A stretch of 64,000 nt of DNA from Okapia johnstoni (lineage: Eukaryota > Chordata > Mammalia > Artiodactyla > Giraffidae), in assembly GCA_024291935.2 (NCBI GenBank), contig CM044310.1, positions 84,070,713-84,134,712 of the forward strand, read 5' to 3'. This document shows positions 54,166-64,000 of this stretch, piece after piece. Numbering within the stretch: position 1 is the stretch's first letter; each line of letters opens with the position of its first letter. The translations under genes were made by a program, and so were the position numbers. The notes beneath the pieces are model-generated. The model saw nothing but the letters and a program-made list of their open reading frames with translations. It was not told the origin of the DNA and did no database searches.

Positions 54166-55212
54166 TTAACAAACTTTTTATTTACCAACTAATAACATCT
54201 TCTAAACCATTCTTTCTATCATAATCATTTCATAAAAGGCATTTTAACCATCAAAAAGGAAAAAGGATATATATTCCAAATAAGGACAGTCATCCTTCAA
54301 AATGAAAAACTGGCAATCTTGTGCTGACAAAGAGTGGGGTCCTCGGGCAAACTGTGTAGGCCCCATCACCCAAAGCCAGTCCTTCTCCTGGCCACGAAGC
54401 AGGAAGCGTTGCCCCTCACAAAGCCCTCTACTCCTCCTCATTCAAGGAGGGAGAAAAGCAGATCCCTCTTGAGATCTGTTTCCATGGTAACCAGCTAGCA
54501 ATTGACAATGTGGCCGGCAGTTGGGCCTCCTGAAGGGGAAAATCTTCAACGGAGACCAGGCCACCGAGAGGCCCAAGAAGGGACAGCTCAGACCTAGGCC
54601 TCTTGAGGAGGCCCCAGGAATCACTGGGCTGTCCCTTTCTTGGAAAAGGCCCTGGTGGGTTTTCAAAGAAAAAGATGGAGAAGGAAGAAGGGGCTCTCTG
54701 AAGGAGGCTGGTCCATAAACTAGCAACAAGTAAGGCAGTGGTGGTCAGAGAAAGAATGTGGGCCTGACAGACACCACCCTTAGAATCAACACAACTTAAA
54801 GCAACTTCCTTGATCTCCATAAGTTTCAGTTTTCTCCAAAAGATCAGGTAATACTGGGCTTCTGCGTTGGGTAACTCCAGAGGGCATCATTGAGGTTACA
54901 GTCTGTTTGCTTACCTTCATTCCAGTGAATGCCTTTCCACTCTGCCTTGAGAACTGAAAGGGCAGGAGCAGGTATCTGGAGGTGGAAGGGTTGGAAGTCA
55001 GTAACACTGGTTAAATATTGCAGGTAAGTGAGGGGTTTAAATTCCTCTCCTGGACAGCCATCGAGAGGCCTCACATTTCCAGAATCTGTGGCTCTATATG
55101 AGACCAAGAGTATCAATGAATACACTTCACTTCCCCATCAGCTGCCAGGATGGCCTATCAGATCTTCAGCTATTGGTGGTTCTGTTCAATGACAACCTGG
55201 CAGCTGAGCACA
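54166..55212. other. Unassigned DNA with GC-richer core
   Basis: 54300-54720 is GC-richer than its surroundings. Two overlapping minus frames (130 and 95 codons, 54428-54820) show no domain. A good RFX X-box match lies at 54478-54491. There is no recognised repeat. Confidence 0.4.
54478..54491. promoter_or_regulatory. Candidate RFX X-box
   Basis: GTTTCCATGGTAAC is close to the palindromic RFX family consensus (GTTGCCATGGCAAC type). Each half keeps the essential GTNNCC/GGNAAC spacing. It lies in otherwise repeat-free DNA. Whether it is bound cannot be told from sequence. Confidence 0.4.
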
Positions 55213-55262
55213 TTGGGTAAGAATTAGGCTCTGGCAGAAAGCACATCCAGGTTTACATCCCC
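55213..55262 (+). mobile_element. MIR SINE, left part
   Basis: AATTAGGCTCTGGCAGAAAGC and CATCCAGGTTTACATCCCC look like the MIR start. The element resumes at 55975 after a BovB insertion. Confidence 0.6.
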
Positions 55263-55974
55263 AGAGTGGAAAAAGTCGGCTTAAAGCTCAACGTTCAGAA
55301 AACTAAGATCATGGCATCTGGTCCCATCACTTCATGGGAAATAGATGGGGAAACAGTGGAAACAGTGTCAGACTTTATTTTTTGGGGCTCCAAAATCACT
55401 GCTGATGGTGATTGCAGCCATGAAATTAAAAGACGCTTACTCCTTGGAAGGAAGGTTATGACCAATCTAGATAGCATATTTAAAAGCAGAGACATTACTC
55501 TACCAACAAAGGTCCGTCTAGTCAAGGCTATGGTTTTTCCAGTGGTCATGTATGGATGTGAGAGTTGGATGGTGAAGAAAGCTGAGCGCCGAAGAATTGT
55601 TGCTTTTGAACTGTGGTGTTGGAGAAGACTCTTGAGAGTCCCTTGGACTGCAAGGAGATCCAACCAGTCCATCCTAAAGGAGATCAATCCTGAGTGTTCA
55701 TTGGAAGGACTGATGCTGAAGCTGAAACTCCAATACTTTGGCCACTTGATGCGAAGAACTGACTCGTTTGAAAAGACCCTGATGCTGGGAAGGATTGGGG
55801 GCAGGAGGAGAAGGGGACAACAGAGGATGAGATGGTTGGATGGCATCACCGACTCGATGGACATGGGTTTGGGTAAACTCTGGGAGTTGGTGATGGACAG
55901 GGAGGCCTGGCGTGTTGCGATTCATGGGTCGCAAAGAGTCGGACACGACTGAGCGACTGAACTGAACTGAACTA
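55263..55974 (+). mobile_element. Young BovB (RTE) LINE, 0.7-kb 3' portion
   Basis: It runs from AGAGTGGAAAAAGTCGGC to the tail ACTGAACTGAACTGAACTA. It shows the fewest apparent mutations of all BovB copies here. It is inserted in a MIR, 5' truncated, with no obvious target-site duplication. Confidence 0.95.
55266..55952 (+). pseudogene. BovB ORF C-terminal region, 228 codons open
   Basis: The open frame covers the RT thumb-like and C-terminal domain of the BovB ORF. It includes [100 protein letters not shown] and [20 protein letters not shown]. The last eight residues (GSQRVGHD) are out of frame, because one G of a GGGG run is missing near 55928. RT catalytic motifs, including YADD, lie upstream and are absent, so it encodes no active enzyme. 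The complementary 189-codon minus frame is a shadow. The first Met is arbitrary. Confidence 0.93.
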
Positions 55975-56120
55975 TACCTTCTGATAACTAGGTAACCTTG
56001 GATGGATTATTTAACACTCTTTAAGCCTCAGTTGCTTCACAATAATAATTTATTTAATATACTTGCTGCAAGAATAATTGTGGAAATGTATAACAAATGT
56101 TCAGCAAATATGGTAGTGCT
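55975..56120 (+). mobile_element. MIR SINE, right part
   Basis: AACCTTGGATGGATTATTTA, TTTAAGCCTCAGTTGCTTCA and TGTTCAGCAAATATGG keep the MIR order after the BovB insertion. Confidence 0.68.
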
Positions 56121-56515
56121 TTATTAGAACTTTTCAGATTTTTTCTGGACAAGGTTGAAACTTCCTTGGAGAACTTTTCTTACCCAATCCTGCCCCAGAC
56201 GTCCCTTCTGCTGAAACAGAGGCTGAAATTAACCCAATGTAGACCCAATGCTCTGCTCAATGGTAGGCTAAGTCCAAGACCTGCCATCAGGCAAGTTTAA
56301 AAAGTAAAAGGGGTACATCATTGCGTCATTGTCATCTTGGTAATCCTCAGAAATACCTGTAATAGTTTATAAAAATGCAAACAACAATTTGGAGACCCGA
56401 ACTCAGTCTAATTCAGTGGGTTTGTTTAGGGCAGAATTATCTGTCTATTTGTGTTGTTTTGCCTTTAAAAGATTCTTCAGGTAACCTTGGCATATAGTCA
56501 CAATTGAGTCCCACT
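56121..56515. other. Unassigned intergenic DNA
   Basis: Nothing recognisable was found. Confidence 0.4.
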
Positions 56516-56517
56516 GG

Positions 56518-56886
56518 TCTACAACAAGGTCAGCCAACCTTTCCTCTGAAGGGCCAGAGAGTAAATATTGTATGCTTTGTGGGCCACATGCTACATTCTC
56601 CATCACATAATCTTTGCTTTTTGCAACCCTTTAAAAATGTAAAAACCATCTATTCAAATATATGCTCTGTATCTGGTGTGGGCTGTACAAAAACAGAGTG
56701 GGTATATATATAGTATAACTGATTCACTTTGCTATACACCTGAAACTAACACAACACTGTAAATCAACTATATTCCAGTAAAAATTAAATTAATAAAACC
56801 ATTGGCAGCAGAAAATAAATAAATTGGCGGAAAAAAGGCCATGGCCAAATTTGGCCCATAGACCATAGTTTATTAACTCCTGGTCT
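56518..56886 (+). mobile_element. hAT-Charlie-like MITE relic split by an L1 tail
   Basis: AAGGTCAGCCAACCTTTCC, GGCCAGAGAGTAAATATTG and GTGGGCCACATGCTAC form the left part. GGCCATGGCCAAATTTGGCC and CCATAGTTTATTAACTCCTG form the right part. It is the same family as 20070. An L1 3' end occupies 56697-56800. Confidence 0.6.
56697..56800 (+). mobile_element. L1 3' end inserted in the hAT relic
   Basis: TATAACTGATTCACTTTGC, ACACCTGAAACTAACACAAC and CAACTATATTCCAGTAAAA are the artiodactyl L1 3' terminus. Confidence 0.82.
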
Positions 56887-57012
56887 AGAGATCGTAGACT
56901 CAATGGACATGAGTCTGAGCAAGTTCACCAGGAGATGGTGAAGAACAGGGAAGCCTGGCATGCTGCATTGCTAAGAGTTGGACATGACTGAGTGACTGAA
57001 CAACAACAACTA
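56886..57012 (+). mobile_element. BovB/Bov-A 3' end
   Basis: GTAGACTCAATGGACATGAG, GAACAGGGAAGCCTGGCATG and TTGGACATGACTGAGTGACT, followed by AACAACAACAAC. The short length and missing middle leave BovB versus Bov-A open. The SDSMDMSLS-type stretch points to BovB. Confidence 0.85.
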
Positions 57013-58515
57013 GGATCTTAGTCCTGGAAGTTCCACGATCTAAAATATTCTTTAGTTTGACTCAGAATCCAAAGACCATTCTGACCCCACATTCCCTCTG
57101 CCCACCTTGGTGACCCCTCCACCCTTTCCCTGCCTGCCTCACTCTGCATCTCCAACAAGCTACCAGAGAGCTGCATAGGGGTACAGAGCAAGCTCTCCCT
57201 GGTGGCTGCAGAGTGAGGAGTGTTGGCAGAGGATCTGGGTTCCCACTGCAAGAGCATGAGTCAGCACCATGCTGAGCTCAAGCACAGATATATGCCACTG
57301 CTGCCAGACCATCATCATTTACAAGCATTTATCAAGGACCCTTCATCTAACTCATCCTGCAGAAACTAGAACTTTCTACCCTTGCACACAATAAACTTTT
57401 GGCAGTTAGCCTTCTGAACTGGGACTCTGTGCCATTCCTGAATGCAAAGCCCTTTCTGATGGGTGGAAGATAAGACCTCCCGTCACTGCATTTAACATAG
57501 CCTACTCCACAGAGCCATTGTTGGAGACCCATCACACAATTTTTCATGGCAAACCTTGCAAGGCAAGATATGGGGACCTATTTTCTGTGTCATTAAGATG
57601 GAGATGTTTTTATTTTACCAGAATTCTTAGCTTGGAGAAGTGCTGTTCCTCTGTTTGAAAAAGTGCTTTGACTTAAAGGGGGCAGGAATATGGGTGAGAG
57701 AGTTTGGGGTGAGAGAAGGTGAATAATTAAGTGGTTTCTCTCATGAGGGGGGGAGGAGAAAGAGAAAATGGAAGGAGATGGGAGTAGGTGTATACTCTCC
57801 ATGTTCTCCCCATTCTTTAATCATGCTATGAAATTTGTAAAATGTTTGTGTGTGAATGAATTTTTTGTGGAAACAGAGCAGAGACTGAGTTTCATGCTGA
57901 GACTGACAGAGAGTGGGACAGAGCCTGAGCAGCACAGATGAATGAAGAAAAGGAGAAATAGACAAAACACAGAGTTATGTCCTAAAATCTTTACAAAATT
58001 ATGAAGAGCTCTTGTGACTTTCTCCAGACAGTGTGACTAGCTGTTGTTTGAAGTTAATTAAATCCCCATTTCACATTAGTCTTTTATTTTTATTAATTTA
58101 TAGGGATTTCATCTGATACCCGAGTCACATCTGGTTGTCCTAGCTCACGTTTTAGTGCAAGAATAAGTATCAAGTGGTAGATTTATTTCTCTTTAAAAAA
58201 AAAATCAATAACTAGTTTGCAATGCCTTTGACAGAAATTCAATGACTAACATCAGGTTTTACTTTATCAAGAAGTTGGGATATTGTCAAGAGCTATCCAA
58301 GAAAGTAACTGATTCAAAATCCAATTGTCAAAACATTCACTGGGCCCGCACTGCATGCAAAACAGTGTGCGGGGTGCTGGGAAGACTAAGAGAAATAAGA
58401 TGCACTCTCCTTCTCCTGGGGAGAACCATCACAAAATAGTATGAGTATGGGACTAGAGAAGTGATTCCAACACACATTATATGGAGACAGACAAGGCAAA
58501 GACCATGGGACATTC
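57013..58515. other. Unassigned intergenic DNA
   Basis: No repeat or gene was recognised. Purine-rich sequence at 57680-57780 (GGGGGGGAGGAGAAAGAGAA) is low complexity. Minus frames of 60-80 codons have no domain. Confidence 0.4.
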
Positions 58516-59360
58516 TCAGCAGTTGCAAACTAAAGAAGGGCTACCTGATACAAATGATGCTACCAATAAGGGATTAATTTCCAAAATACACAAAACAGCT
58601 CATGCAGCTCACTATCAAAAAAAAAAAAACCTGATCAAAAAGTGGGCAGAAAATCTAAATAGACATTTTTTTCAAAGACATACAGATGTCCAATAAACAC
58701 ATGAAAAGATGGTTGTCACTAGTTTTTAGAGAGATGCAAATCAAAACTACAGTGAGGTACTACGTCATACCAGTGAGAATAGCCATCATCAAAAAGTCTA
58801 AAATAAATGCTGGAGAGTTTGTGGAGAAAGGGGAACCATTTCATACTTGATGAGAATGTAAATTTATATCTTCACTATGGAAAACAGCATGCAGGTTCCC
58901 TAAAATCTAAAAATAGAACTACCATTATGACCCAGTAATCCCACTCTTGGGCATATACCCAGAGAAAACCATAATTCAAAAATATACATGGATCCAAATA
59001 TTCATTGCAGCACTATTTACAGTAGCCAGGACATGGAAACAACCTAAATGTCCATCAACAGAGGAATGGATAAAGAAGATGTGGTATTAATAACATATAT
59101 ATAATGGAACATTACTCAGCCATAAAAAGAATGAAACCGTGTCATTTGCAGGTATATGTGGACCAACCTAGAGTCTGTCATGCAGAGTGAAGTCAGAAAG
59201 AGAAAAACAAATATTTTATATCAATGCACATATGTGAAATCTAGAAAAACAGTATAGATTATTTTATTTGCAAAGCAGAAATGGAGACACAGACATAAAG
59301 AACAAATGTATGGATACCAAGGGGAAAAGGGGTAGGAATGGATGAACCAGGAGGTGGGAC

Positions 59361-59393
59361 TGACATATATATATATATGACATATATATATAC

Positions 59394-59435
<42 letters not shown>
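59361..59435. repeat. (AT)n array
   Basis: Over 20 AT units, with a GACATATATATATACAATT interruption, inside an L1 3' UTR. Confidence 0.95.
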
Positions 59436-59689
59436 TCTAACAAAATGATACAGATGAACTTATTTACAAAACAGAAACAGACTCACAAACTTTGAAAACA
59501 AATTTATGGTTACCAAAGGGGAAAGGTAGAAGAGATAAATCAGGAGTTTGGGATTAACATAAACACACTACTATATATAAAATAGATAACCAACAAGGAC
59601 CTGCTAGCACAAGGAACTCTACTCAATATTCTGTAATTACCTATACCCATAAAATTATCTATATGGGAAAAGAATCTGAAAAAAGAAAG

Positions 59690-59716
59690 GATGTGTGTGT
59701 GTGTGTGTGTGTGTGT
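59690..59716. repeat. (GT)n microsatellite in L1 3' UTR
   Basis: About 13 GT units. L1 3' UTRs of artiodactyls often carry an AT/GT stretch at this place. Confidence 0.92.
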
Positions 59717-59805
59717 ATAACTGAATCATTTTACTGTACACCTGAAACTAATACAATATTGTAAACCAACTATATTCAAAGATAAATAAATTCAAGAAAA
59801 AAAAT

Positions 59806-60859
59806 AGAATGCTCTTTCCTCTTCAGAGTCAAATTATATTTATGGTATCACTTTAAAAGTCAACAACGATAACATTACTGAGACCATTTCCATTGCCAGA
59901 AAAGTTCTGAGAATTCTGAAAACTTGTAAGAAGAGGCAGGCAAGACCAGAGATCATGATAAGCAAAGTGATTAACTGAGGAGCTGTGGGGAGGAGAGGGG
60001 GAGAAAAAGTCTCGAGTTAGCCAAGGATCAGAGATAACAGCAACTTTTTGCCAAATGAAAAGCGATGGAAAAGACTGTCTGTCATTGATTTCAGGGAAAG
60101 CTCATGGACAGAACAGGTAAAATCAGATAGTGCTTTCAAGTGAAGACCTCGAGGGAATTCAGTTAGTTTAGGCAGCTCCCAAGTCCCATGGGAATCCAGC
60201 TGATGTCTGGGAAACCTGAATAGGCAAGAATTCATAACTCTCAAAATTATGCATAGAGAAGTGCACCAATAAACACAGAGAAACATAAATTTCCTGGAAA
60301 TGTCAACTATCAATGAACGTATTTTCAGGTGTGCTCCAGAATTCAGGTTCATCAAAGTGTATCATGAAACAGAAATACTGCTGTTGGTGGTGGTCATTAT
60401 GGAAAGGAAAGAAACAAAGAGTAAGCATTGCAATGCCCTTTTTTATATATGAGGAAAAGGAAACTCAGAAAGATAAAGTGGCTCTCTCAAGGTCCCAGAC
60501 CTAATTAGTAGGAAGTCTTTCTTCACAACTGCAAATATCACCTCCGGACATATTATATACTCTCCTACTGGAATACCATTTCTGTTAAAATGGGGACTTG
60601 GTCTATTTGTTCACTACTGTTCACTATTTGTTCAGCACTAAAACAGCACCTGGCACAAAGCAGGTGCTCAGTAAAAATGTTTGACGTGAACAAATGATTG
60701 AAATCTTCAGACTCTTGTCCCAGTGCCCTTGAGATTGCATCATCCTGTTTCATAAACCTAGGGGGATCTTAGATCCCTCAAATCAGTAAGTATTTACCAT
60801 GTGCATATCATATGCCTGGCACTGTGACAGTTTGCTGGATGGGAAGAGGGGATGTATTA
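59806..60859. other. Unassigned DNA with possible MIR pieces
   Basis: 60430-60530 (TATGAGGAAAAGGAAACTCAG, CTCTCAAGGTCCCAGACC) looks like a minus MIR core. 60645-60690 (CAGCACCTGGCACAAAGC) looks like a plus MIR or L2 end. Neither is certain, and no gene was recognised. Confidence 0.4.
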
Positions 60860-61445
60860 CTGAGGACTCTTTCAGAAACAAGATGCAAACACCAGACTGA
60901 AACTAGCTTAAACATAAAAACGGGTGTGAGAGGTGGCAGAGAATCATTGGTTCATATACATGGAAAGTCCAAGGGTAATGTCTGCAGGGACAGCTGAAAC
61001 TAGGGGCCACAAAAAGAGTTATCTGGATTTTATTACTCTCTCCACTACTCAGGACTCTACTTTTCCTCTGCATTGGCTTTCCTCTTGGTCAGGATTTCTC
61101 TAGACTGCAGCCTTGGTCATTCCAGGCTTACATCCTACTTAGTTAGCAGTAGAAAGATAATTCCTTTACCTTACCAGTTCAAGCAAAACTCTAGGTAGGG
61201 TTCCTATTGGTGCAATCTGGACTATGCACCCATTTGCAATGAGTTACACTGACGAACGGGATATAGTCCTTTGCTTAACCATATTTCATTCATGTGTCCA
61301 CCCTTGGAGGCTGGGATGAAGTCAGTACCATATAAACTACATGCATTAGACAAAGGGTAAGTTCCTGAAAGAAAACTCAGGGGCCGCCATCCAAAAGAAG
61401 AGATTCTGTGAAGATAAAGAGCATCCATATTCCCACCCCAAATCA
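60860..61445 (+). mobile_element. Ancient mammalian repeat, family not assigned
   Basis: The order AGACTGAAACTAGCTTAAAC, TTGGTTCATATACATGGAAA, GCCTTGGTCATTCCAGGCTTA, TGCACCCATTTGCAATGAG, ATGTGTCCACCCTTGGAGG and CTCAGGGGCCGCCATCC parallels a long mammal-wide repeat. The same family lies at 23505 in the same orientation. Confidence 0.55.
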
Positions 61446-61469
61446 GGGCTGGGGATCAAAACAGTAGGT

Positions 61470-62362
61470 ACTTAAGCTTCAAGAATTTAATTTTTATTGG
61501 AAGTAAAACACAAACCGATTCATAAACAGCATAAAACAGCATCTAAGATCAAGTCTAAACATGTAATACAAGCATACCACACTCTGTAAAATCACAAGAG
61601 GAGCTTCTGAAGGTTCAATTTCCTTTTAATATACAATTTTGTCCTCTGTCCATCAACACCCCTCAACCACCTGACTTGACATCTGTGTATCCGCTCTTCA
61701 CGCCTCCTTCTAAGCCATCAATGGGGCTCTGCCTGGCAGTCAACAGCTCAGGTCTGACCTTGCTGCCCCTTGATTTACATTAGTATTCAAACAGTTGGCA
61801 GCGATTTTGCTGTGTTCTGCCTTTTGAAATAAAAATTAATAAAAGAAGAAAAGAAAGCACAAGAAACAGTTACAAAAGTATAGTTCTCATAAACTTTATG
61901 AAGTTCAAGTATGAACATCACTAGATATGGCAGAAGTACCAAATCCTGTTCCTCAACTGATTGTTCATTGGACCACACTTGACTGGGAGTTCAAAGGTCA
62001 AAGAAGAAAATAAAGAACACGCGCCAAATTCTGCAAAAATAATTTTTTCATTCTCATAATAATTGTGCCTATTGCACAGATTTCTTTTACATACCACTCA
62101 GGATTCTACGACAGACGACAGCACTGCCTATCTGCATCAGAGCACAAGCGTTCCAACTATGCCTCTTAAGTTGTTCACAATGTTTGCTCTATTTGCATAG
62201 CTTCTTTAATTTTTCTTAGTATTTCACGTCAACTTCCTCTTTTCCTTATATACATTTATTTTTAAAGGAAGATCCGTAACACAAACATAAACGGAACACT
62301 AGCATCCCCCTTGCCATAAATAGAAAGTACCTGAACAATAAAACAATGTTATTACATTCTAG
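61470..62362 (-). other. Candidate 3' UTR or terminal exon (or conserved non-coding element)
   Basis: This 900-bp block is free of recognised repeats. On the minus strand it ends with a canonical AATAAA (complement of 61493-61498). GTTTTACTTCC lies directly before that signal and the sequence turns into an ancient repeat about 45 bases after it. Other AATAAA words occur upstream (complement near 62260). The minus frame 61787-61978 (63 codons) has no recognisable domain. No coding exon or splice site was identified, so this may instead be a conserved element. Confidence 0.35.
61493..61498 (-). terminator. Candidate poly(A) signal AATAAA
   Basis: TTTATT on the plus strand, in CCAATAAAAATT context on the minus strand. 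A G/T-richer segment (TGTTTTGATCC) follows about 35 bases downstream. Such hexamers are common by chance in AT-rich DNA. Confidence 0.35.
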
Positions 62363-62365
62363 CTA

Positions 62366-62432
62366 GGGCTGCCGTCTATGGGGTCGCACAGAATCGGACA
62401 TGACTGAAGCAACTTAGCAGCAGCAGCAGCAG
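62366..62432 (+). mobile_element. Bov-tA2-like 3' end with (AGC)n tail
   Basis: GGGCTGCCGTCTATGGGGTC to GACTGAAGCAACTTAGC, then five AGC units. Only the 3' third is present. Confidence 0.88.
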
Positions 62433-62541
62433 ACCCTGTCAGGTGGTGCTAAGGGTAAAAAACCCACCTGCCAATGCAGGAGACATAAGAGATGCAGGTT
62501 CAATCCCTGGGTTGGCAAGATCCCTGGAAAAGGAAATGGCC
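62433..62541 (+). mobile_element. Bov-tA 5' portion
   Basis: CCTGTCAGGTGGTGCTAAGG, GTTCAATCCCTGGGTTGG and AAAAGGAAATGGC are the head and first body bases. It directly follows the 3' piece in the same orientation, so the order is 3' piece then 5' piece. Confidence 0.87.
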
Positions 62542-63590
62542 TTCAGGTTTTCCTGAAGACCCAAAGCCCAATCCTGTCTAGATGTCTTCAGAGTATTCAT
62601 TTAGTCTAGTGGGGAGCTGGGAGCCTTTGTTCCATTTGCTCCTCAATCATTTACTCATTTTACCTTATTTCTGTATCAGTTGCTTCTCACTCCAGTTGGT
62701 ATTAAACTCCAATTAGAATTATTTTTGCTCAGGAAAAATCTTTGTAACTAATAGCACTGTTCTCACCAAGGGCCTGGTGGGAAGTCCACATCCCACTCTT
62801 CTCCCTCTAAGACAAGGCGTTGGCAGAACCAGCCAGATGAGAAGCTGGGCTGCAAAGCAGAGACTGGTGTTGGACCTGAGGTAGGTTCACCATGAAGTTA
62901 CCACCACAGTGATCACTGCATGGGGAAGGGTTGCTCCAGACCAAATAGATGTGTCCTGAAGGTCCCAGAGAACATGCCTCTGATAAACCTCACTCCATCG
63001 CACCCCTGTTCCTTATGATGAGCCCAAAACTTCTTTTCACCAGGAAAAAAGAAAAACATACTTTACAAAAAGGCAATTCATCTATGAATATATGGCTTGG
63101 CTAAGATGGCACATCTTAGAGCTGCATGTGTTATTATAAATGGACTCATTTTGTATCTCCATATACTGTAGATTCTTTTTTAAAGGCATATGAAGAGAAA
63201 CCATGGGGAATGAACTGAGGTCTGAGCCTACTAGCTATTAACACATTCCACTGTGCGGTACATTTCCTTTCTTTAAATTCTTCCTAATGGGATGGAGGAG
63301 GAACTGAAAGCAGATAGAAGCTAACAACAGAGCATGTATTTGGACAAACAGAAATACATTCAGCATATCTTAAATGACTTGTCATCACCAAGATGTTTTG
63401 CAATTTTAAAATGTTTTGGTATGATGATAACATATCACTGAATATTATATATGAGTCATACTACAATAAATTTTCTTTTTTCTTTTGGATCTTATTTTCA
63501 TTTATTTATTAAAATAAGAAATCTTTTTTCCCTCTGGCTTACAGAGTGTATGCTATACACAGTAGTTTTGGGGGTTTTTTTTTTTTGGCT
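62542..63590. other. Unassigned intergenic DNA
   Basis: Nothing recognisable was found except a T-rich run at about 63571-63585. Confidence 0.4.
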
Positions 63591-63591
63591 A

Positions 63592-63764
63592 TTTTTCTAG
63601 TTTTATTGAGAAATAATTGAGATACATCTCCGTATAAATTTAAGGTATACCACATGATGGTTTGATTTACATACCATTATAATTTTTAAAGGCTCGTCTC
63701 CCAATATACACTCAATCACCAAGTCCTATTTCTTCTAGCACCAAAATTCCCATTAAAAAAAAGA
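63592..63764 (-). mobile_element. L1M 3' UTR, minus strand
   Basis: TTTCTAGTTTTATTGAGAAA, AATTGAGATACATCTCCG and CCACATGATGGTTTGATTTA are the complement of an old L1 3' end. The mariner MITE lies directly after. Confidence 0.65.
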
Positions 63765-63848
63765 TACTGGGTTGGCCAAAAGATTTGTTCAGGTTTTTCC
63801 ATAACATCTGAGAGAAAAACCCAAATGAACTTTTTGGCCAACCCAGTA
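63765..63848. mobile_element. Mariner MITE with TA target duplication
   Basis: Terminal inverted repeats CTGGGTTGGCCAAAAG (63767) and its near complement CTTTTTGGCCAACCCAG (ending 63846) are joined by a short hairpin-like middle. TA dinucleotides flank it at 63765-63766 and 63847-63848, as expected for Tc1/mariner insertion. The 80-bp size, with almost all of it in the arms, fits the ruminant mariner-derived MITE family. It encodes nothing. Confidence 0.9.
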
Positions 63849-64000
63849 CATTTATGGAAATCCCCAACTCTGTTGCCATAAACCTACTTCAAGCCAATGT
63901 CCTTTCTCTTATTAGGCAACTGGGAAATTCTTGTCCTCTGTTTCCATCTTTGTATCATTTATCCTCAGCTAACTCACTTCCCAAATGGCTGCAAGAAGAA
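63849..64000. other. Unassigned window end
   Basis: Nothing recognisable in the last 150 bases. It may continue the L1M. Confidence 0.35.

Larger units (their letters stand above)
58518..59805 (+). mobile_element. Old L1 3' portion with duplicated 3' UTR segment
   Basis: ORF2 end relics are AAAAAGTGGGCAGAAAATCT, GAACTACCATTATGACCCAG, CATGGAAACAACCTAAATG and GAATGGATAAAGAAGATG. A 3' UTR follows, ending CAACTATATTCAAAGATAAA. The 3' UTR segment at about 59240-59365 recurs at about 59445-59560 with differences, separated by an AT array. The ORF is destroyed by many stops. Confidence 0.85.

Noticed and set aside
54428..54820. 130-codon and 95-codon minus-strand frames in GC-richer DNA
   Set aside because: GC-rich sequence has fewer stops by chance. 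No family signature is visible and the two frames overlap each other.
55295..55864. A 189-codon minus-strand frame
   Set aside because: It is the antisense shadow of the BovB C-terminal frame at 55266-55952.
1..64000. An undescribed multi-gene biological system
   Set aside because: No set of cellular genes is present. All longer frames are retrotransposon relics, so no operon-like or pathway-like arrangement can be supported.

Overview
This window reads as nuclear, intergenic or intronic DNA from a bovid ruminant (cattle, sheep, goat or a close relative). The evidence is the mix of interspersed repeats. About twenty Bov-tA/Bov-A SINEs, seven BovB (RTE) LINE copies or pieces, three CHR-type tRNA-Glu SINEs, ruminant L1 3' ends and a short mariner MITE lie on top of mammal-wide layers (old L1M, L2, MIR, MLT1-like LTRs, MER5A-like hAT relics). 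No intact cellular protein-coding gene, tRNA or rRNA gene was found. Every long open reading frame I could identify belongs to a decayed retrotransposon. Family names come from remembered consensus features, and no database search was run.

Layout. 1-6.7 kb: SINEs, a twin-primed (5'-inverted) young L1 with target-site duplications, a MER5A-like element split by a CHR SINE, MIR and L1 3' ends. 6.7-9.7 kb: mostly unassigned. 9.7-13.8 kb: one old L1M on the minus strand, interrupted in turn by three Bov-tA SINEs, a CHR SINE and a twin-primed BovB. 14-19 kb: MER5A, L1 3' UTR, L2, and a BovB whose YADD region carries an 80-bp near-perfect palindrome. 19-26 kb: hAT relics, SINEs, a GC-rich patch, MIR, L2 and a repeat-poor block near 21.4-21.9 kb. 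26-31 kb: two old L1M blocks, an MLT1-like LTR and SINEs. 31-42 kb: the most repeat-poor part, with a long BovB at 34.2-35.7 kb. 42-47.8 kb: a CHR SINE, a composite two-module SINE inside a duplicated AT/GT-rich sequence, and a SINE cluster. 48.9-50.7 kb: an L1 abutting an older L1 tail. 51-57 kb: repeat-poor DNA, MLT1, L1M, MIR and BovB. 58.5-59.8 kb: an old L1 with a duplicated 3' UTR. 60.9-64 kb: an ancient repeat, a candidate minus-strand 3' UTR and a mariner MITE.

The genes do not work together as a system, because there are no working genes. The interest lies in retrotransposition scars and nesting, in the palindrome, and in a few repeat-free blocks that could be regulatory or belong to an unrecognised transcript. 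The last two need a cross-species alignment or transcript data to decide.
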